A stretch of 64,000 nt of DNA from Tremella fuciformis (taxonomy: Eukaryota; Basidiomycota; Tremellomycetes; Tremellales; Tremellaceae), in contig CP136490.1 of NCBI GenBank assembly GCA_032768795.1, positions 620,001 through 684,000 of the forward strand. Direction: 5' to 3'. The position numbers and the translations under genes are program-made. How positions within the stretch are numbered: position 1 is the stretch's first letter; every line of letters starts with the position of its first letter. Below, one piece after another: positions 26,532 through 38,874 of the stretch. Below the pieces are notes generated by a model. That model saw only the letters and a list, made by a program, of their open reading frames with translations. It was not told where the DNA came from and did not search any database.

Positions 26532-27407
26532 CTAGTGGTGGTGGCCGTGGCCCTCCTCGAGCACGGCGGGGTCGCCCTGGAAGTTCATCTCGTACACTGG
26601 GCATCAATAACTGCTTGCAAGCTAGCTCCGAATCGAGGCGCAGAGGACAGACTGCGCTTCTCGTTCGACGCCACATGAGAGACTTGGGCAGCCACTCACC
26701 ACATCCGCACTCCGGGCATCGGTGGTGCTTGAGCTTGTGGGTCACAGTGAGCCACAGGGTGTCGTGGGAGTCGGCGGGGAAGCCGGTGCAGCCGACTTGG
26801 CGTTCTGGGAACTGCTCGTAAGCGCTAAGACTCGCCTATGTGCTCTGCTTTCTCTGTCTGTCTGGATACTTCTCCTTCCCTCGGCCGTTCATAGATGCGG
26901 TTGCCAGGCCCATATCCGCATTCACCATGAAAGACCCGGCTCGCGCCCCAGTCCCAACAGATTGCTTCGTTGCATCGAAGACTCACGAGAGAGTAGATCT
27001 TGATCGGGTCCTCGACTGTGCCCAATCGAGTCATCTCCAACGGCTTCATGTCGAACACGTCGACACCCTCGAGCTTGCCGAGCAGCTCGAATCGCTCAAG
27101 ACCAGTCGCTTGTTGCTCGCTGAAGGTCAGCTCCATGCCGAATCTATCTCTTCTCCCTTTCCAGCACCCGAGACACGCGTAGCCTGCCTGCTACGGCGTC
27201 TTCAATCGCTCCGACATAGAATAACACCCACTCGGTTGGCACCTCTCCTGCCTTGGCTCCGGGACCGAGCAATTGAGGGGGACCATGTCCGCCAGCCCTC
27301 CTCGAAGCAGAGAGCGAGAAGGCTCGGAAGGAGACCGTCTGAGCGACGGGTCGAGGGGCGACTCGGGCGAGAGCCAAAGGCCGGAAGGACCGAAGTGCGG
27401 ATGCCAT
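26532..27407 (-). CDS. COX4: Cytochrome c oxidase subunit IV (Vb of animals)
   Basis: A nuclear-encoded structural subunit of complex IV with a zinc site on the matrix side. The N-terminus is a mitochondrial presequence (MASALRSFRPLALARVAPRP, VAQTVSFRAFSLSASRRAGG). Next comes GPGAKAGEVPTE and, after an intron, QQATGLERFELLGKLEGVDV and MKPLEMTRLGTVEDPIKIYS, the core of the COX4/COX5B family. The last exons carry the zinc ligands: VGCTGFPADSHDT and HHRCPECGCVYEMNFQGDP. The protein ends in a His-rich tail (EEGHGHHH) at TAG 26532-26534. It is divergent from the next gene, sharing a 253-bp intergenic promoter. Confidence 0.93.
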
Positions 27408-27660
27408 GGTGTTGCGAGTGGTGCAGAGAGCGGTCGAGAGTGAGCTTCCGACCTATAAGAGGACGACTAACTCCGTTAGGCTTCAATCTGCCCGTGGGCC
27501 ACTCGTAGGCCTAAGAAGCGGGAATTGCCGCGGCGATATCACCCGAGTGGCGGATGGTCGCGAGTGATTTTCAATGGATCTCGCGTGGGCGGCAAACGTC
27601 GCGTCATACAGTGTCCATCTTCATCGCGACGACGACGAGTTGAAGGGGGCATGAGGTCTC
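27408..27660. promoter_or_regulatory. Shared divergent promoter, COX4 / 27661 gene
   Basis: The 253 bp separate two start codons on opposite strands, so both promoters must lie here or overlap the leaders. No TATA box or recognised binding site is evident. Confidence 0.5.
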
Positions 27661-30032
27661 ATGAACGACAAGAACACGGCTGAGAGCACGCCGACAGGCC
27701 GAGTGCGGACATCGCATGACATTCGTTCGCCGGCTGACGTGCAGCCTCGTTTTGGCCCGAGCACCTTCCTGCCCGATCCCAGCAAGTGGATTCAGACAGG
27801 CTCAGCCTCTCGCAAGCCGCTGCAACGCCCACTGGTCGGATTCAAGCATGGTTTCGCGACACCGCCTAGTACAGTCAAGCGGACACCGACTCCAGCAGGG
27901 CGCCCGCGACCCAACGCGCCCAACATCTCGGCGGGCGGCCCGTCAAAGCTTAAAGTGTTGCAAGATCGGCAGTCGACCCTCAGCGGTTTCCTCACACCGC
28001 CAAAGACTGAGAGCACCAGAAAGAAGAGGCAGAGGACAAATCATGACGACAAGGAGAATACGGCGCGACGGAAACATCTCTACGCCAATCGAGCGACAGA
28101 TCCGCAGCCCAACAAGCCGCAATTTGTCCCTTCGTCGCCTGAGGATGACTTCTCTACAGTATGCTTTCCTCCCTTGTCGCAGAATGCGCGAGGCGACGTT
28201 GTCAAACCCAAGAGTGATCGGCATTCCGCCAGAAGACAGACATCGTCCCCTTACAAAGCTCACTCCTCTGATATTCCTGTCACGCCAATACCCGACGACA
28301 TCTTGCAGAAGCATTCGCGCCTCTGCGGACAAGATCCCGGATATCTAGGCGCGATACCATCCCCATGGGCAGCGGAGGATAAGAAAGGGAAGCAAGTGGC
28401 GTGGGTACGGGCGGACGAAGGTCCAAGCAGGATCTCAAGGGGTCCGAAGGATCATGGAAGTGCCATCTCGGAGCTCGCTATCAACGTCACGAGCAGCTCT
28501 CGGCGAGACACTGGCAAAACGAAGGGATTCAATCCAGACTTGCAGTCTTCGCGACGTCATATGCCTGTTGTATCTCACGCCAACGTCTCGCCGATTGGTC
28601 GACCTTCCACTCCTTCCAGAGCCATGATCTCGAAGGGCCGGGCTTCCGTGCATTCGCCCCTGCCCCGAACGTCGGACGTTGCTGTCGAAACCCACGTCCC
28701 CGCATTCGATCCGCCCACGAAATCCAAGGAAAACAGGTCATCTTCAGTCGAGCCTTCGCTCCCCACTTCCCCACTGTGCAATATGCGCAACACACCCCAG
28801 AAACATAGGTCTCCTCATCATCGTGTAACCCCGCCCAAGTCTAGACCCTCCGGCAACAGGCGAGATGCTGCCTCATCTTTTATACTTCCCGCTCCGCCAG
28901 CTCAACCGGTCTTCAAGACCGACCCCATCACCGCCACACGGCCGAAGGACTTTGAGCCTGTCGATCAAGCAGAGACCCTGTTAACTTGGAGCCTGGGAGC
29001 TCGTCGTGCAGACCAGCCGGGTATCTCTCCTTGCGCTGAACCACGGCCAGTATTGGCACCGATCCAACGCTCAAGCAGTCCAAGTGTTCCGTCGAGACCG
29101 GCTAGCTCCTCGCAAAGTGTGAGTGGCTATTCGGGTCACGTTCCAATGGCCGTACTGACGTTCAGATGCCCGGCTCCGAGTTGTCTCAGCCATTCCCGGC
29201 CCTACTTCCTTCTCCCCCTGGCAGGAGATCATCGGCTTTAGTGATGCCGACGGAATCCGTGTCCGAGCCAAAAGGGCGGCCAGCAACCCATACAGACACG
29301 TCTGCACCGGTCCCGCCAATCGACGAAATAGCCCTAAAAATGACCACTCCGACTGCTCCTGCTTCTCGATGGGACCGACTGCATCGAGGCATCTTGTCTG
29401 TGCCAGTTGATCCCGTCACTCCCCTGTCTTTCACTCCTCAGACATCCACAGGCGGTACCGCACGGAAGTCTAAGACAGCCAGGCGATCCGATGGCCTAAC
29501 TCAGCCGACGCTAGCGGCTTACGGAGCGACGAAGACCATACTTGAGAGGAGGATAAAAAGACCATTCGAGTTGGCCTTCGAAGATGAGGCCGAATTGGAA
29601 TTCTCATCGGATCCCACCGCCGAGCAAGTGGGTCCGCCTCGAGCCAAAGGGAACGGGCGAGAAACCGAGTTGGTTCCAGTCCCTGCAGCGCCGTTAGATC
29701 CCCGCCTACGTCCCTCGGCTGTTGCACATCTTCAGGCTGCGCCATATCGACCTAGAGAGTCTCCGCCAGAAACAGCTCTGCTCGAGCGTCTCGCTTCTGC
29801 AACGCAACAGTCGGAAACGGTACCAGAACTTTCAGGTCACGGACCAAATGCCATACGACGACAGCCAGTCGCGGTCTTGAGTCTACCAGATCTTTCCACT
29901 CGGTCTCCGGACGAGCCGATGACATCGAGCCCAGAGGGCCATACCACTCTATCAACAAGCTCAGGGGTGATGGCGACCGAATCGATGTGGGCATTTCGCA
30001 ATGCACTTTCAAGCGGAAGCGAGAGGTCATAG
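27661..30032 (+). CDS. Disordered protein with two PCNA-motif-like segments
   Basis: Family not recognised. Two exons (27661-29118 and 29166-30032) give a protein of about 775 residues, rich in Ser, Pro, Arg and Thr, with no globular domain I can name. Two short motifs stand out. RQSTLSGFLTPP (residues about 101-112) followed by KKRQRTNHDDKEN fits a PIP box (Q-x-x-L-x-x-F-L) with trailing basic residues. TQPTLAAYGATKTILERRIK in exon 2 is a second Q-x-x-L-x-x-Y segment. Many SP/TP pairs suggest phosphorylation by cyclin-dependent or MAP kinases. The intron has GTGAGT and TTCAG ends with a CTGAC branch site. A role around replication or the cell cycle is inference from the motifs only. Confidence 0.62.
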
Positions 30033-30236
30033 TCATGTAGCATAGCAGTTGTCATACAAAGCATCAACATCGCGCACAGCAATTGTTTTCATCGTCTCAA
30101 TATCATGTATCTCGCATCCTCTGTATGACTTTGCCACATTGCGTCATGGTCGGATCTCGGTTGAGATTACATGGAGAAAAGCATTCGCGTCCATAAATGC
30201 GCTTCATCCATTATATCCCTTCGTTCTGCTGCGGAT

Positions 30237-33200
30237 ATGGGAGGTCAGAAAGGCAAGCAGAAGGCTCACGCCTCTCCTACTACCTCAACATCCAGCCAAG
30301 AGAGCGCTCAGAGCGCCGAGCAGCCCTCTCATCGGTCCCCTGCTGCTGGCTTGCGCCGACGACTGGGGACCAAAATCAACTTTGACCATGTGCCCGAGGA
30401 AGTGAGCGTCAAGCTCAGGAAGAAGGTGCGCTAGTGTCTGCCCACGCTCGAGTAGATGTCTGGAGCACTCCTGACACGCAGCGTGATGGGCTCTACAAAG
30501 TTAGCCCTATTGTCACTCCGTAGACTTGGAGCATGAGCTGATATATAGATTATGGATACGACTGGCCTGCTTGTCCGACGTATAAGCTGATGAGGCAGCT
30601 CCGGGAACGCCGCTGGATGAGATAGGTCAGCTAATCCGAGGAATCTATATGAGCTGACGAGAAGATCTCAGCGAGTCGAGCTTTTTCCAGCATCACCACC
30701 ATCATGACGATGTGCCGAAGTCTTGGACATCGTGGATCTTTGGGCGAAAGGTGAGTCTGTTCTGGTTCAGGATTGGCGGAGCTCACGCGTAGTTCTTCTT
30801 TCCTCTGTGCGCAAGCTTCTTAGCTGCTCACTGCAGAGTCATGCGCTGACAGATAGGGGTGTGCTGCTTGGAGCTATCGCCGTTGTCTTCCTCATGCGGG
30901 ATCTCAAGATGACAGAATTACAGTACGTGGACTGTTTTGGGTGACAGGGGGATCTTGCTAAGAATACTCAGAAACGATATTGCAGACATCTGGAGCTCTG
31001 TACCGAACCCTAGCGACATCAAGGAGCTCATATCCAATCTCACTGTAGTCGAAGGTACGAAGCTGCCCCCTCCCATCCTCGTTGAAACTGCAGGCAGCTA
31101 AATAGTAGGGGCTCGCAAAGCGCTTGAGAGCCGAGATTTCACAGTCGGAGAGGACATGCTGGAACAATATGGGCTGAAGAAGACGCACCCCGTCATCCTC
31201 ATTCCTGGTATTGTCTCGACAGGTTTGGAGAGCTGGAGCACCGAGTCTGTAGCGAGAGGTTTCTTCAGGAAGCGTCTTTGGGTGAGACGGATGGCTTTCA
31301 ACTTGTACTGCCGCTGACCGAAAAGGGCACCACGACCATGATACGAGTAGGCTCAGCTTTACCCCGAACGATGCAAGCTGATGTTGCAGGCAGTCGTGTC
31401 AAACAAGTCAGAGCTAGCCTTCCGGGCACAAGATGCGGTCGCTGACTGTCAGAGAACGCTGGCTGCAAGCTCTCAGCGTGGATCCTGAGACAGGCTTGGA
31501 TCCGCCAGGCTTCAAGGTTCGAGCCGCGCAAGGACTCGATGCAGCTGTGAGTACATCGTAACGCGGAGGTCTTTGGCTGATCAGCAGTCGGAGTTCATCC
31601 AGGGCTACTGGATCTGGCAGAAGATAGTGGAGAATCTGGCCACTCTGGGCTATGACACCAACTCCATGGACATGGCTGCATATGATTGGCGACTGGCTTA
31701 CTACAACCTTGAAGTCCGAGACGCCTACTTCAGCAGACTGAAGGCGAAGATCGAGCTGTTCAAGCGCCACAGCGGCAAGAAGATTGTGATCTGTTCGCAT
31801 TCGTGAGGTCGTTGCCGAAGAAGCGCTGCGTCATGCTGATGAGCAGCATGGGAGGGACTGTCATCGTTGTGAGTCGCGATAGACGGAAGAGCTTGCCAAC
31901 TGATACGGTTTCTTCGTCGTGTGACCATTTTCGTCCACAGTATTTGTGAGACGAGACCAGTCCCGGTGAGGCTGAACCTGACTATCAGCCTCAAATGGGT
32001 AGAAGCGCAACCCGACGACAACGGCTTTGGCGGGGGTGGTGGGCCTCAATGGGTCGAAGTGAGCAGAATAACGAGAGTAGACTATCACCATGGCTGACCG
32101 ATAGGATCACATCGAGTCTTGGGTAAACATTGCCGGCTCAATCCTTGGTCAGTGCACACCTCGAGCCAAGCTATCCTTGTTGACACGTCAGGTGTACCAA
32201 AAGCCATGACGGCCTTCCTCTCAGGCGAGATGCGCGATACCGTTGAAATAGTCAGTGTCTTGGTCTCACTCTGTGGAGCTCATGTCGCAGCATCCGGCAG
32301 GATCTTGGGTTCTGGAGAAGGTGAGAAAATTAAACCCGTCGACAACCTGACTGAAAGGACAGTTCTTCTCGCGCAGGGAGCGGGCCAAGCTGTTCCGTCG
32401 CTGGCCAGGGGCGTCATCGATGTGGATCAAAGGAGGCAACCGAATATGGGGTAGTCACGAAGCAGCACCAGTGAGACTCAGGCCTAAGCGTCTGCCGTAG
32501 TGCTCACAGCAAAGGATGACCCCGAGGATGCGACCGACACGCATGGTCGCTTCTTGTCCTTCCGCCATCCTGAAGTACCGCCGGGCGAGGAGAACCTTCG
32601 CCAGGACACCGTGTCGCCGAACCTCACGATGGACGACGCATCGTCCTATGTGCTGACACATACACCCGCGGCATTCCAGAGAATGATCGAGACCAACTAC
32701 AGCTACGGCTTTGAGACCGATGAGGCGCAGCTGAAGAAGAACGACCTGGACCATCGCAAGGCCAGTCGCCCCTCTCTGTAGGCTGATTGAAGCTGATCAT
32801 CAGTGGTCAAATCCTCTGGAAACGAGGTGAGTTGTCGATCTTGGTGCTGAACTCCGTTTGACCTCAAGACTGCCGAACGCTCCTTCAATGAAGATCTACT
32901 GCCTGTACGGTCACGGGAAGCAGACAGAGGCGAGTTTGACAGCAAAATATCGGGTTCACAGCTGAAGAAGAAGCGGTCTTACTGGTACATGCAAGGCGAA
33001 TACGAATACGATGATACTCGGTCCGATGCGGGTGACGCAGAATCCTTCGTATGTCCGGCAATGATTGCTCGGCGCATGCTGATGTCCAGTGTGACACCTC
33101 GGATCCGTCGAATCATTGTGACAACGCAACGACCAGCGGTTCGGCCCTCCACTTCCCCCTTGCGCGCAAGAACTGGATCGATGCCGCCGTCAATGTGAAG

Positions 33201-33647
33201 GGATCAAGACCAGAGGTGAGATCAGGAGTGAAATTTGGAGATGGCGACGGTACGATCTCCGTTCTATCACTTGGTGCGATGTGTGTGCGTGGATGGAAGG
33301 GAAAGACACCTTGGAATCCGGCGGGCATTCCGGTTGTCACCCAAGGTTCGTCACTCTTACATGAGTCCGCTGGCCGTGCTCCGCTCATGGTTCCGCAGAA
33401 TACAAGCACTCGCCGCAATCCATGGATCTGCGAGGTGGCGCTCTCACGTGAGGATCGTCATTGGCATCGGCATTGGAGATATGCGGGGCTATGCAGCTGA
33501 CTGTACAGCGCCGATCATGTGGATATTCTTGGCGCCTCGCCACTGAATCGCGCTATCTTGCAGATTGCGGCTGGTCGGGGCGACTTGGTGGAAGAGGTGA
33601 TCGAGTCTGGCATCCTGGGCTTTGTGGAAAAGATGCAGTGGGAATAG
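30237..33647 (+). CDS. LRO1: Phospholipid:diacylglycerol acyltransferase
   Basis: PDAT moves a fatty acid from phospholipid to diacylglycerol, making triacylglycerol without acyl-CoA; it is an ER enzyme with one N-terminal anchor. After a basic N-terminus and a HHHHHDD stretch, the anchor is LLGAIAVVFLMRDL. The luminal domain reads THPVILIPGIVSTGLESW, GFFRKRLWG, DPPGFKVRAAQGLDA, YWIWQKIVENLATLGYD and AAYDWRLAYYNLEVRDAYF. The lipase motif is ICSHSMGG; its Ser codon is split by an intron (TC|C), and the first Gly of the classic GxSxG is Ser here. The lid and later regions follow (HIESWVNIAGSILGVPKAM, GDGDGTISVLSLGAMC with the catalytic Asp). The catalytic His region is SADHVDILGASPLN. An ATG at 30171 is an alternative start. 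About a dozen introns. Confidence 0.92.
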
Positions 33648-35537
33648 AGATGGAGACAAACAGCGGATACAGCGTACGCAAAGACTTGCGACCACTTGTT
33701 TGTATGCATGTACGTGGATGGGTCAGTCTTGTCTTGTTCGCTTGCGCTGTCGAGAGGTGAGGCGATGCGATGCTGTGGGATGGAATTGCTGTGAGCTTAA
33801 GAGCATGTGCCGTCGGTGATGACGAATCTCAGTCAAGGCCGATGTTCAGCAACCAACTCGTAGTCCGTCGTCTCAGGGGCGGCTGGCTATGCGAGGTTTC
33901 GTTAGGTCAGGTCTGGTCTACCACAAAGAAGGGTAGTGGCGTCGGGCTCGGACGGACGGACGACGGGGCAGGGTGCCTCGTGCACAGTCTCCGCGATTCC
34001 GTCTTGTCTGAGAACGAGATGGCTCGGCGACACTCGACGACGCCGGCGCTGACGAGCGCGGGTCAAGCAGCGAGCGACGCCCCGGGGGCTGTCGTGACCA
34101 AGACCTTTCCGACCCGCTTGGCGTAGTGTATGTACTCTTACACTCGTTGCCCCAGAGATCGCCCGGGATGGGATGTCACCCTCTCTCTCGTACGTACGCA
34201 TATGCGAGTTTCATTTGTACCCGCTCGTCACTGCACTGCACTGCCCCCGAACTCTCTCCCGTAACCCGTAACCGCTGTTGACCGCTGAGGTCGAGGGGAG
34301 AAACGGGAAAATAGCGTAGCGATGGTTCAAGCCTCACCCGGCGGACCGGGTTGCAAGCCCTGGGTGTTTACGCCGTACGGGTCCGCCGGCCGCTGTCCCT
34401 GGTTCGAGGTATCCGACGCTCGCTCGTCTTGAGAGCGGTGCGGGGCCAAGAAGGCGGAGCCCGCCTCTGTCGTCAAACGAGAAAACGAGAAACAGAAACT
34501 TGCAGACAGGGAAGGGAAAAACCCATGAGCCATGAGAAGAGGTTGCGTATGCCCGCTCTGCTCTTTCAGCCCAACGGGGACGCACGGCAGAGGTACGAGA
34601 TCCGAGCGAGTACAGTGGGCATCGCCACCTGCGATGCATTGCTGCTGTTACTGTAGTAGAGGAACAAGGGTGTAGCCGGTGTAGGGTGTACAGAGTAAGG
34701 AAACGGCGGTCTGACCGACCGAGTGCTGCACCCTGTGTAAACCATTTCCGACCGATCCCATAACCTCTTTCTCTCTCTAACAAAACCCCCTCCCCCCCTC
34801 TCTCCTCATCATCATCATCGTCTCACCTCGTCTCTTCGTCGTTATCGTCCCGCCGCCTTGGCGACGCTCGACCCGCCGCTCGCACCTCGTTTCAGCCTCG
34901 CCTCCTGGTCACGTACCCTCATCGTCGTCCGTCATCACCGAGTCCGTCAACACCGGTGAGACCGTCTGACCCGCCGACTCGCATCCGTCCCCTTGCCCGT
35001 CCTTGTCCATCGGCACGACCTGCCTGCCCGCCTGCCGAGGGGCACTTCGCTGCGATACACGAGGCAGCGCTTCTCATCGCTCGACACTCGAAGCTCAAGC
35101 GAAAGCGGCGTGGACCTTTGGACCTACCCTCCTTTGTTTGACGGAGGTGTGTGACCGATTCCTTTCCCCTGTCCGTTCTCGTTCTCCAAGCTAGCCAGCG
35201 AGCTATTCCTATCCCTCACTCCCTCCGATCAACAGCTCGCTGCATCGCATCTCTATCCCCATCCCCTCCCTCCCCCTTCCCTTGTCGAGGTCGGCCTTGT
35301 GATTGTGATCCGCTCGTGTGCCCGCCGCGGGTTGAATCAGCGGTCAGTGCATCAATCGCCTCGCAACTCTGTGTTGTGGCGTGTTGTTGTGACTTGCCAT
35401 CCATCACTCTTCGCTCATCCTCGCCGACATCAAAAGTACAGCCTCGCTGACGGCGTCCAGCTTCCAGCCCACCTCCTGTCTCACCCCTCCCTACCCCCTT
35501 CTGACCTTCAACAGAAGCAGAACCCACACCGGCCAAC
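33648..35537. promoter_or_regulatory. 1.9-kb non-coding region before the glucanase gene
   Basis: No supported gene on either strand. The distal part has only short frames without similarity. From about 34740 to 35537 the plus strand is strongly pyrimidine-rich with CATCATCATCATCGTC-like simple sequence, the usual look of a long promoter and 5' leader in front of a highly expressed fungal gene. A T-loop-like GGTTCGAG at about 34400 is not part of a foldable tRNA. Confidence 0.5.
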
Positions 35538-38299
35538 ATGGTGTCCCCGACCAAACGGCCCTTCCCGGCACCGCCATCAGGCAGCCCTCGCTCCCCCGTC
35601 TACACATCAGTGCCGACAGATGGCTCGCCAGATCCCACCTCCCCAGTGGCATCCGGCTTCAACTTCGCCAACCCCGCCGCCGCCTCCCACCGCTACTCTG
35701 CCCTCTCTGGAGCCTCGGTACCCTCCTCGCACCTCTCACCAGAGCTGAACGAGTCTGCTGCGCTTTTCGGCAGGCGGGGATCAGACTACATGCCCGCGCC
35801 GTCCATCATGTCTCGCGACTCGACCCACGCCAGTCTGCCTGGCACGCCGCCGCTCGGCGCGGGCAACCGAGGCAGTTGGGCAAGTGGGATCGCTCTGGCT
35901 GGAGAAGCAGCTGCCATTGCTGGTGCAGAAGTGAGTTGCTCCATTTCGGCATCCGGTCTCAACTCACAAGCAGGGTGGCAAAAAGAATGGTCGATCAGGC
36001 CTTGCACGCGAATGGAGCGGATCCATAGATCGCTCTTCCTCCGACGAGGATGGCCAGGGCCATATCACCCCCGCCATCGCCGCCACTGCAGCGGCTGCCG
36101 AGGTCAGCGAGAAGCCCAGATGGGCACAGGATGGCTACAGGCCTCCGAAGAAGAGCAGAAAAGGCTTGTGGATCGGACTGGGTGCTGTGGCCCTTCTCCT
36201 CGTGGTCGGCGCCGGTGTGGGCCTGGGGGTCGGGTAAGCCATACCTACTTCGTGAAACATCAACTTATGCCCAGTTTGACCAGAAATAAGAGCTCCAAGT
36301 CGGCCGGCACATCCTCCTCCAGCGACTCGGACTCCAGCAGCGGCTCAACTGGTTCCGGTACAGCTACCGGCACCGCCAGTTCGTCTACCGCCACCCCCAC
36401 ACCGACCAGCGGCGGCCAAGGGTCCCTCATCACCCTCGACGACGGATCGACCATGACGTACAACAACCCATTCGGTGGTACTTGGGTTTGGGACGAGTCG
36501 AACCCGTTCAACAACGGCGCTCAGGCAAACAGCTGGACGCCCGCACTGAACGGTACATGGGCGTGGGGCCAGGACAAGATCTATGGTGTCAACTTGGGCG
36601 GATGGCTCAACACGGGTCAGTCTATCCCATTCACTTCAGAAGACAGTCGCTGACAGTCAGAACCCTTCATCGTACCGGCCCTCTACGAGAAGTACGCTTC
36701 AGGTGCAGGAGGTACCGCTGTCGACGAGTACACTCTGTCGCTGAACATGGGTGACAATCTCACCGCTGCCATGACTGATCACTACGACACATTTATCACC
36801 GAGAAAGACTTTGCCGACATCGCCTCGGCTGGTCTTAATTGGGTCCGGCTACCTATTGGTCACTGGTCTGTTGCCACCATCGAGGGCGAGCCGTTCCTCG
36901 AGCGAGTCTCGTGGACCTATGTACTCAAGGCCATCAAGTGGGCTCGCAAGTACGGAATCCGTATCAACCTCGATCTCCACACCATGCCCGGGTCGCAGAA
37001 CGGATGGAACCACTCGGGCAAGCTCGGATCGATCAACTGGATGTACGGCGCAATGGGTCTTGCCAATGCTGAGCGTGGCCTGGACATCATCCGCACGATC
37101 GCCGAATTCATTGCTCAACCCGAGTATGCGCCCGTGGTACAGCTCTTCGGCTTTGTCAACGAGCCATTTGCTGGTACTGTCTCCCAGTATGACATCGGTA
37201 GCTTCGAGCACGAGGCGTACAACATCATCCGAGAAATCACTGGCATTGGTGAGGGCAACGGTCCATGGCTGTCCGTGCACGACTCGTTCATTCCGATCTC
37301 AAACTGGTATGATTTCCTGCCAGGAGCGGACCGTCTCTCCCTCGACACGCACCCGTACCTCATCTTCGGCGACCAACCGACCGGAACCCTCGACGAGATT
37401 GCCGAGTCTGCCTGCACCAGCTGGGCGACCACGACGAACACTACGTTGCAGTCGTACGGTATGGTTATCGCTGGCGAGTGGTCCGCCGCCCCCAACGACT
37501 GTGGTCTCTGGATCAACAACGTGGGACAAGGCGCACGGTACGATGGGTCGTACACCGGCTACACCGGGCCCAAACCAGGCAGCTGCGCAGGCTGGGACGA
37601 CTGGACGACCTGGAACCAATCTACCATCGATGGCGTGCTGTCGCTGGCCACGAACACCATGGACGCCCTTCAGAACTGGTTCTTCTGGACATGGCGTATC
37701 GGAAACTCGACCGGCGACATCGCCGAGGTCAACCCGTTCTGGCACTACAAGCTTGGCTACGACAACGGATGGATTCCCAAGGACCCTCGATCGCATTACG
37801 GCGCTTGTGCTGCTGTTGGTGTCGACGGCAACGAGTTCACCGGTTTCTCCTCGCCGTCAATGACCGGTGGTGCCGGAGCTGGCACTATTGCTGCTGCTGC
37901 CTCGTCTTCCTACCCCTGGCCCGTATCCTCGCTCGCCAACGTGCCTGCCGCTTCGATGAGCCTCCTGCCCCACTACACTCGTACTGGTTCTGCTGTCACC
38001 CTTCCCGGTCCCACCTTTACAAGCGCTTCCGGCTCTGGCACTATTGATGCTGGGAATGGATGGGCTCAAGCAACCGACACTGCTCAAGGCGTCGTTGCTA
38101 TTTCTGGGTAAGCCCTTGTTGACAAATGCTGAAATGGCCTCAGCTGATCGGATCTAGTTGCTCCTACCCGTCGGAATACAGCGCCGCTAATGTATCCCCA
38201 ACCGCAGGCGCCTGCGGTGCAGGCGACGATGTCACATTCAAGAAACGATCTCCGGGCGTGTTCCCCGCCCCGACGCAGGCACCGGCTGCCAGGCGATAA
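35538..38299 (+). CDS. Membrane-anchored GH5 exo-beta-1,3-glucanase
   Basis: A glycoside hydrolase family 5 enzyme of the EXG1 group, cleaving beta-1,3-glucan of the wall. It is built as a type II membrane protein: about 190 cytosolic residues (Ser/Pro-rich), a single anchor KGLWIGLGAVALLLVVGAGV, then a Ser/Thr/Gly-rich stalk. The catalytic domain starts KIYGVNLGGWLNT, with EPFIVPALYEKYASG after an intron. Further landmarks are FADIASAGLNWVRLPIGHW, INLDLHTMPGSQNGWNHSGK and FGFVNEP, where the Glu is the acid/base. The nucleophile Glu is in MVIAGEWSAAPNDC. Then come WFFWTWRIGN and WHYKLGYDNGWIP. The C-terminal 100 residues are Ser/Ala-rich. The last intron (after AISG) leads to CSYPSEYSAANVSPTAG and a stop at 38297-38299. 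N-glycosylation sequons are frequent. Confidence 0.92.
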
Positions 38300-38874
38300 A
38301 CACATTCGTTTTCGGTTCTCCCTCATGTTCGCTTTCGTTTCGGTTCTCAACCCATCAACCATGTCTCTGTGTTCACAGCATCATCAATCCACTTCAAGCC
38401 AATGTATAATAATTGCAACACACACCAACATCCAGCGAAGCGAACATTCCAAATGACAGCGTCAACGCAGACAAACATCAACGCCACACAAACACACTCA
38501 TCCTGCGACATGACGAGTCGGCACGATAAGTCAACGAGGCATTTGTGACGAGATGGGAGAATGAGGGGTAAAGTCGGACGGCCTGCATGGCTCGAAAGGA
38601 CAGGACAGGACATTTTTAATTACTCTGCGAGCCGTCCGACTTCGTTTTCGTCATCATGTAGTCTTCGGATTCGGATTCGGATTTAGGTATGACTGGTTCT
38701 TGGGACAATGACTGTCACTGGTAGTGTCTATTGTCATGGGCGATGCAATGACGCCACTGCTGTACGGCTCTAATGAGATTCCAGACGTGTTGCAGAAGTA
38801 TGAGGAACGTTACAAAAGTGTGGCATGCGGTCTATACTTTAGATGTCTACTCGTACCCCGGAATATGCCAGATG
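38300..38874. other. Tail-to-tail intergenic region
   Basis: The 575 bp between the stop of the glucanase gene (plus) and that of the FAD protein gene (minus) should hold both 3' ends. It is AT-richer than the flanking genes. A short hexamer repeat lies at 38664-38681. Confidence 0.45.
38664..38681. repeat. Hexanucleotide repeat, TTCGGA x 3
   Basis: Three perfect tandem copies of TTCGGA, preceded by TC and followed by TTT. Too short to be more than a minor microsatellite. Confidence 0.7.

Noticed and set aside
33770..34201. Possible genes in the 1.9-kb gap before the glucanase
   Set aside because: Frames on both strands are about 100 codons, Arg/Ser-rich, without similarity or splice partners, as expected by chance in GC-rich sequence.
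34395..34415. GGTTCGAGG as a tRNA T-loop
   Set aside because: The bases on both sides do not form a 5-bp stem and no anticodon arm or D-arm can be placed upstream.
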